Assembly: GCA_963971425.1 (NCBI GenBank) | Contig: OZ020520.1 | Coordinates: forward strand, 12,771,807-12,835,806 | DNA: 64,000 nucleotides | Source: Bryoerythrophyllum caledonicum | Lineage: Eukaryota; Streptophyta; Bryopsida; Pottiales; Pottiaceae | Direction of reading: 5' to 3' | Shown: positions 62,201-64,000 of the stretch, piece after piece | Position numbering within the stretch: the first letter of the stretch is position 1 | How the letters are laid out: every line of letters begins with the position of its first letter | The notes under the pieces: generated by a model | The model's input: the letters and a program-made list of their open reading frames with translations, nothing else | Told to the model about the DNA's origin: nothing | Databases searched by the model: none | Program-made: the position numbers and the translations under genes

Positions 62201-64000
62201 AGCTTCCTCCTTCACCTCATCAGAGGGCGCAGCAGTATCCACAGCTCCCTCTTCCACATCACCTGACGGCGCAGCTTCTTGATCGTCCATAGATCGTCCA
62301 GCGGAAGGCGCAGCGGCCTCCTCAACACCCACAGCTTCCTCCTTCACCTCATCAGAGGGCGCAGCAGTATCCACAGCTCCCTCTTCCACATCACCTGACA
62401 GCGCAGCTTCTTGATCGTCCATAGATCGTTCAGCAGAAGGCGCAGCGGCCTCCTCAACACCCACAGCTTCCTCCTTCACCTCATCAGAGGGCGCAGCAGT
62501 ATCCACAGCTCCCTCTTCCACATCACCTGACGGCGCAGCTTCTTGATCGTCCATAGATCGTCCAGCGGAAGGCGCAGCGGCCTCCTCAACACCCACAGCT
62601 TCCTCCTTCACCTCATCAGAGGGCGCAGCAGTATCCACAGCTCCCTCTTCCACATCACCTGACAGCGCAGCTTCTTGATCGTCCATAGATCGTTCAGCAG
62701 AAGGCGCAGCGGCCTCCTCAACACCCACAGCTTCCTCCACCTCACCAGACGGGACAGCACCATCCACAGCTTCCTCTATCATATCCCCAGAAGCCGCACC
62801 AGTATCCAGAGCTCCCTCTTCCACATCACCTGACGGCGCAGCTTCTTGATCGTCCATAGATCGTCCAGCAGAAGGCGCAGCGGCCTCCTCAACACCCACA
62901 GCTTCCTCCTTCACCTCATCAGAGGGCGCAGCAGTATCCACAACTCCCTCTTCCACATCACCTGACGGCGCAGCTTCTTGATCGTCCATAGATCGTTCAG
63001 CAGAAGGCGCAGCGGCCTCCTCAACACCCACAGCTTCCTCCTTCACCTCATCAGAGGGCGCAGCAGTATCCACAGCTCCCTCTTCCACATCACCTGACGG
63101 CGCAGCTTCTTGATCGTCCATAGATCGTCCAGCGGAAGGCGCAGCGGCCTCCTCAACACCCACAGCTTCCTCCTTCACCTCATCAGAGGGCGCAGCAGTA
63201 TCCACAACTCCCTCTTCCACATCACCTGACGGCGCAGCTTCTTGATCGTCCATAGATCGTCCAGCGGAAGGCGCAGCGGCCTCCTCAACACCCACAGCTT
63301 CCTCCTTCACCTCAGCAGAGGGCGCAGCAGTATCCAGAGCTCCCTCTTCCACATCACCTAATGGCGCAGCTTCTTGATCGTCCATAGATCGTCCAGCAGA
63401 AGGCGCAGCGGCCTCCTCAACACCCACAGCTTCCTCGTTCACCTCATCAGAGGGCGCAGCAGTATCCACAGCTCTCTCTTCCACATCACCTGCCGGTGCA
63501 GCTTCTTGATCGTCCATAGATCGTTCAGCAGAGGGCGCAGCAGCCTCCTGGACATCCACAGCTTCCTCCAGCTCACCAGACGGGGCAGCACCATCCACAG
63601 CTTCCTCTATCATATCTCCAGAAGGCGCACCAGTATCCAGAGCTCTCCCTTCCACATCACCTAACGGCGCAGCCTCTTGATTGTCCATAGATCGTTCAGC
63701 AGAAGGCGCAGCCGCCTCCTGAACATCCATAGCTTCTTCCTTCATATCACCTGAGGGGGCAGCATCATCCACAGCTTCCTCCTTCACATCCCCGGAAGGC
63801 ACAGCAGTATCCAGAGCTCTGTCTTCCACATCACCTAATGGCGCAGCCTCTTGATCGTCCATAGATCGTCCAGAAGAAGGCGCAGCAGCCTCCTCAAAAT
63901 CCACAGCTTCGTCCACCTCACCAGACGGGGCAGCAGCCTCCTGGACATCCGCAGCTTCCACCACCTCACCAGAGGGGAAAGCAGCCTCCTGGACATCCAC
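59208..64000 (-). CDS. Acidic 44-residue-repeat protein with C-terminal membrane segment (5' end outside window)
   Basis: The gene enters from the right edge and runs on the minus strand. Exon sequence 64000-59501 encodes 1,500 acidic residues. The visible N-terminal half is a 44-residue repeat (RSMDDQEAAPSGDVEEG, VDTAAPSDEVKEEAVGVEEA). The second half is a non-repeated Glu/Ala/Ser/Val-rich region with helical C-terminal parts (VATHLHDAAAKTLQDAEA, YISEVVQHVAQFAQDA). A phase-0 intron of 101 bases (59500-59400, AAG|GTCAGT to GTGACAG|G) joins NEVTQSK to GTSLGTMVSLFVIWCVSLC, a single hydrophobic segment, followed by a 40-residue tail and stop at 59208. Without splicing the frame ends at 59477. 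It may be a tail-anchored membrane protein with a long disordered acidic domain. I know no homologue. Confidence 0.75.
59400..59500 (-). other. Intron of the acidic repeat gene
   Basis: The donor AAG|GTCAGT and the acceptor TTTGTTTGTGACAG|GG join two open frames in phase. The downstream exon alone supplies the hydrophobic segment. Confidence 0.7.
61690..63870 (-). repeat. 132-bp coding minisatellite
   Basis: The phrase TTGATCGTCCATAGATCGT recurs at 62017, 62149, 62281, 62413, 62545 and 62677 exactly 132 bases apart, and again from 62848 to 63374 at the same period. Longer or shorter steps that are multiples of three occur elsewhere. About 14-15 units are present, highly similar to each other, so the array was recently homogenised while keeping the frame. 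Confidence 0.9.

Overview
The window looks like nuclear DNA of a green-lineage eukaryote (plant or streptophyte alga) with a large, repeat-rich genome. The reasons are plant-type hAT transposases (BED finger plus DUF659-like core), an LRR fragment, a PIF/Harbinger relic, TATA-box promoters, a spliced gene with GT..AG borders, and long AT-rich gene-poor stretches. I cannot name the species. Nearly everything is transposable-element (TE) sequence. The only convincing host gene is a partial, very long acidic repeat protein at 59.2-64.0 kb.

Layout. 0.56-6.06 kb, minus: a non-LTR retrotransposon (LINE) copy with tandem 5' repeats, ORF1 and the start of ORF2 carrying a 2A-like ribosome-skipping motif; it stops just before the endonuclease domain. 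7.4-8.3 kb: pieces of a TTAA-flanked (piggyBac-like) non-autonomous element. 8.9-9.3 kb: LRR relic. 9.5-18.2 kb, minus: hAT transposase gene whose C-terminal tail seems to be split by an insertion of about 4.9 kb (11.0-15.9 kb) carrying a gag/plant-transposon-like ORF and several minisatellites. 19.0-23.1 kb, minus: two copies of an unnamed protein family (basic N-terminus, W-C-H/V-D-W domain, coiled coil, RING-like finger, C-terminal domain), called here the WCH-RING family. 24-32 kb: old TE relics and MITEs. 33.0-34.6 kb, minus: kinase-like gene. 35.3-44.2 kb, plus: four more WCH-RING family copies. 45.0-48.0 kb, plus: a second hAT copy of the same type. 47.9-56.1 kb, minus: a LINE copy with an uninterrupted 2,631-codon ORF2 (two 2A modules, AP endonuclease, RT, RNase H, CCHC). 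57.9-58.6 kb: another TTAA element. 59.2-64.0 kb, minus: the acidic repeat gene.

How the parts relate. Two clusters in opposite orientation show the same transcriptional order: WCH-RING family copies, then a hAT transposase with a long acidic/basic tail. Many of these genes sit directly downstream of a GC-rich minisatellite followed within tens of bases by a TATA box, and at 18.2-20.2 kb the same minisatellite-plus-upstream cassette precedes both a hAT gene and a WCH-RING copy. My leading candidate for an undescribed system is therefore a multigene hAT-type element, or a partnership of elements, that encodes a transposase plus a RING/coiled-coil accessory protein and uses minisatellite-TATA promoters. 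All copies here are decayed. The second candidate is the 2A-bearing LINE, with its duplicated 2A module, 5' tandem monomers and hairpin/TTC-repeat ends.

All calls come from reading the sequence by eye; no database search was possible.
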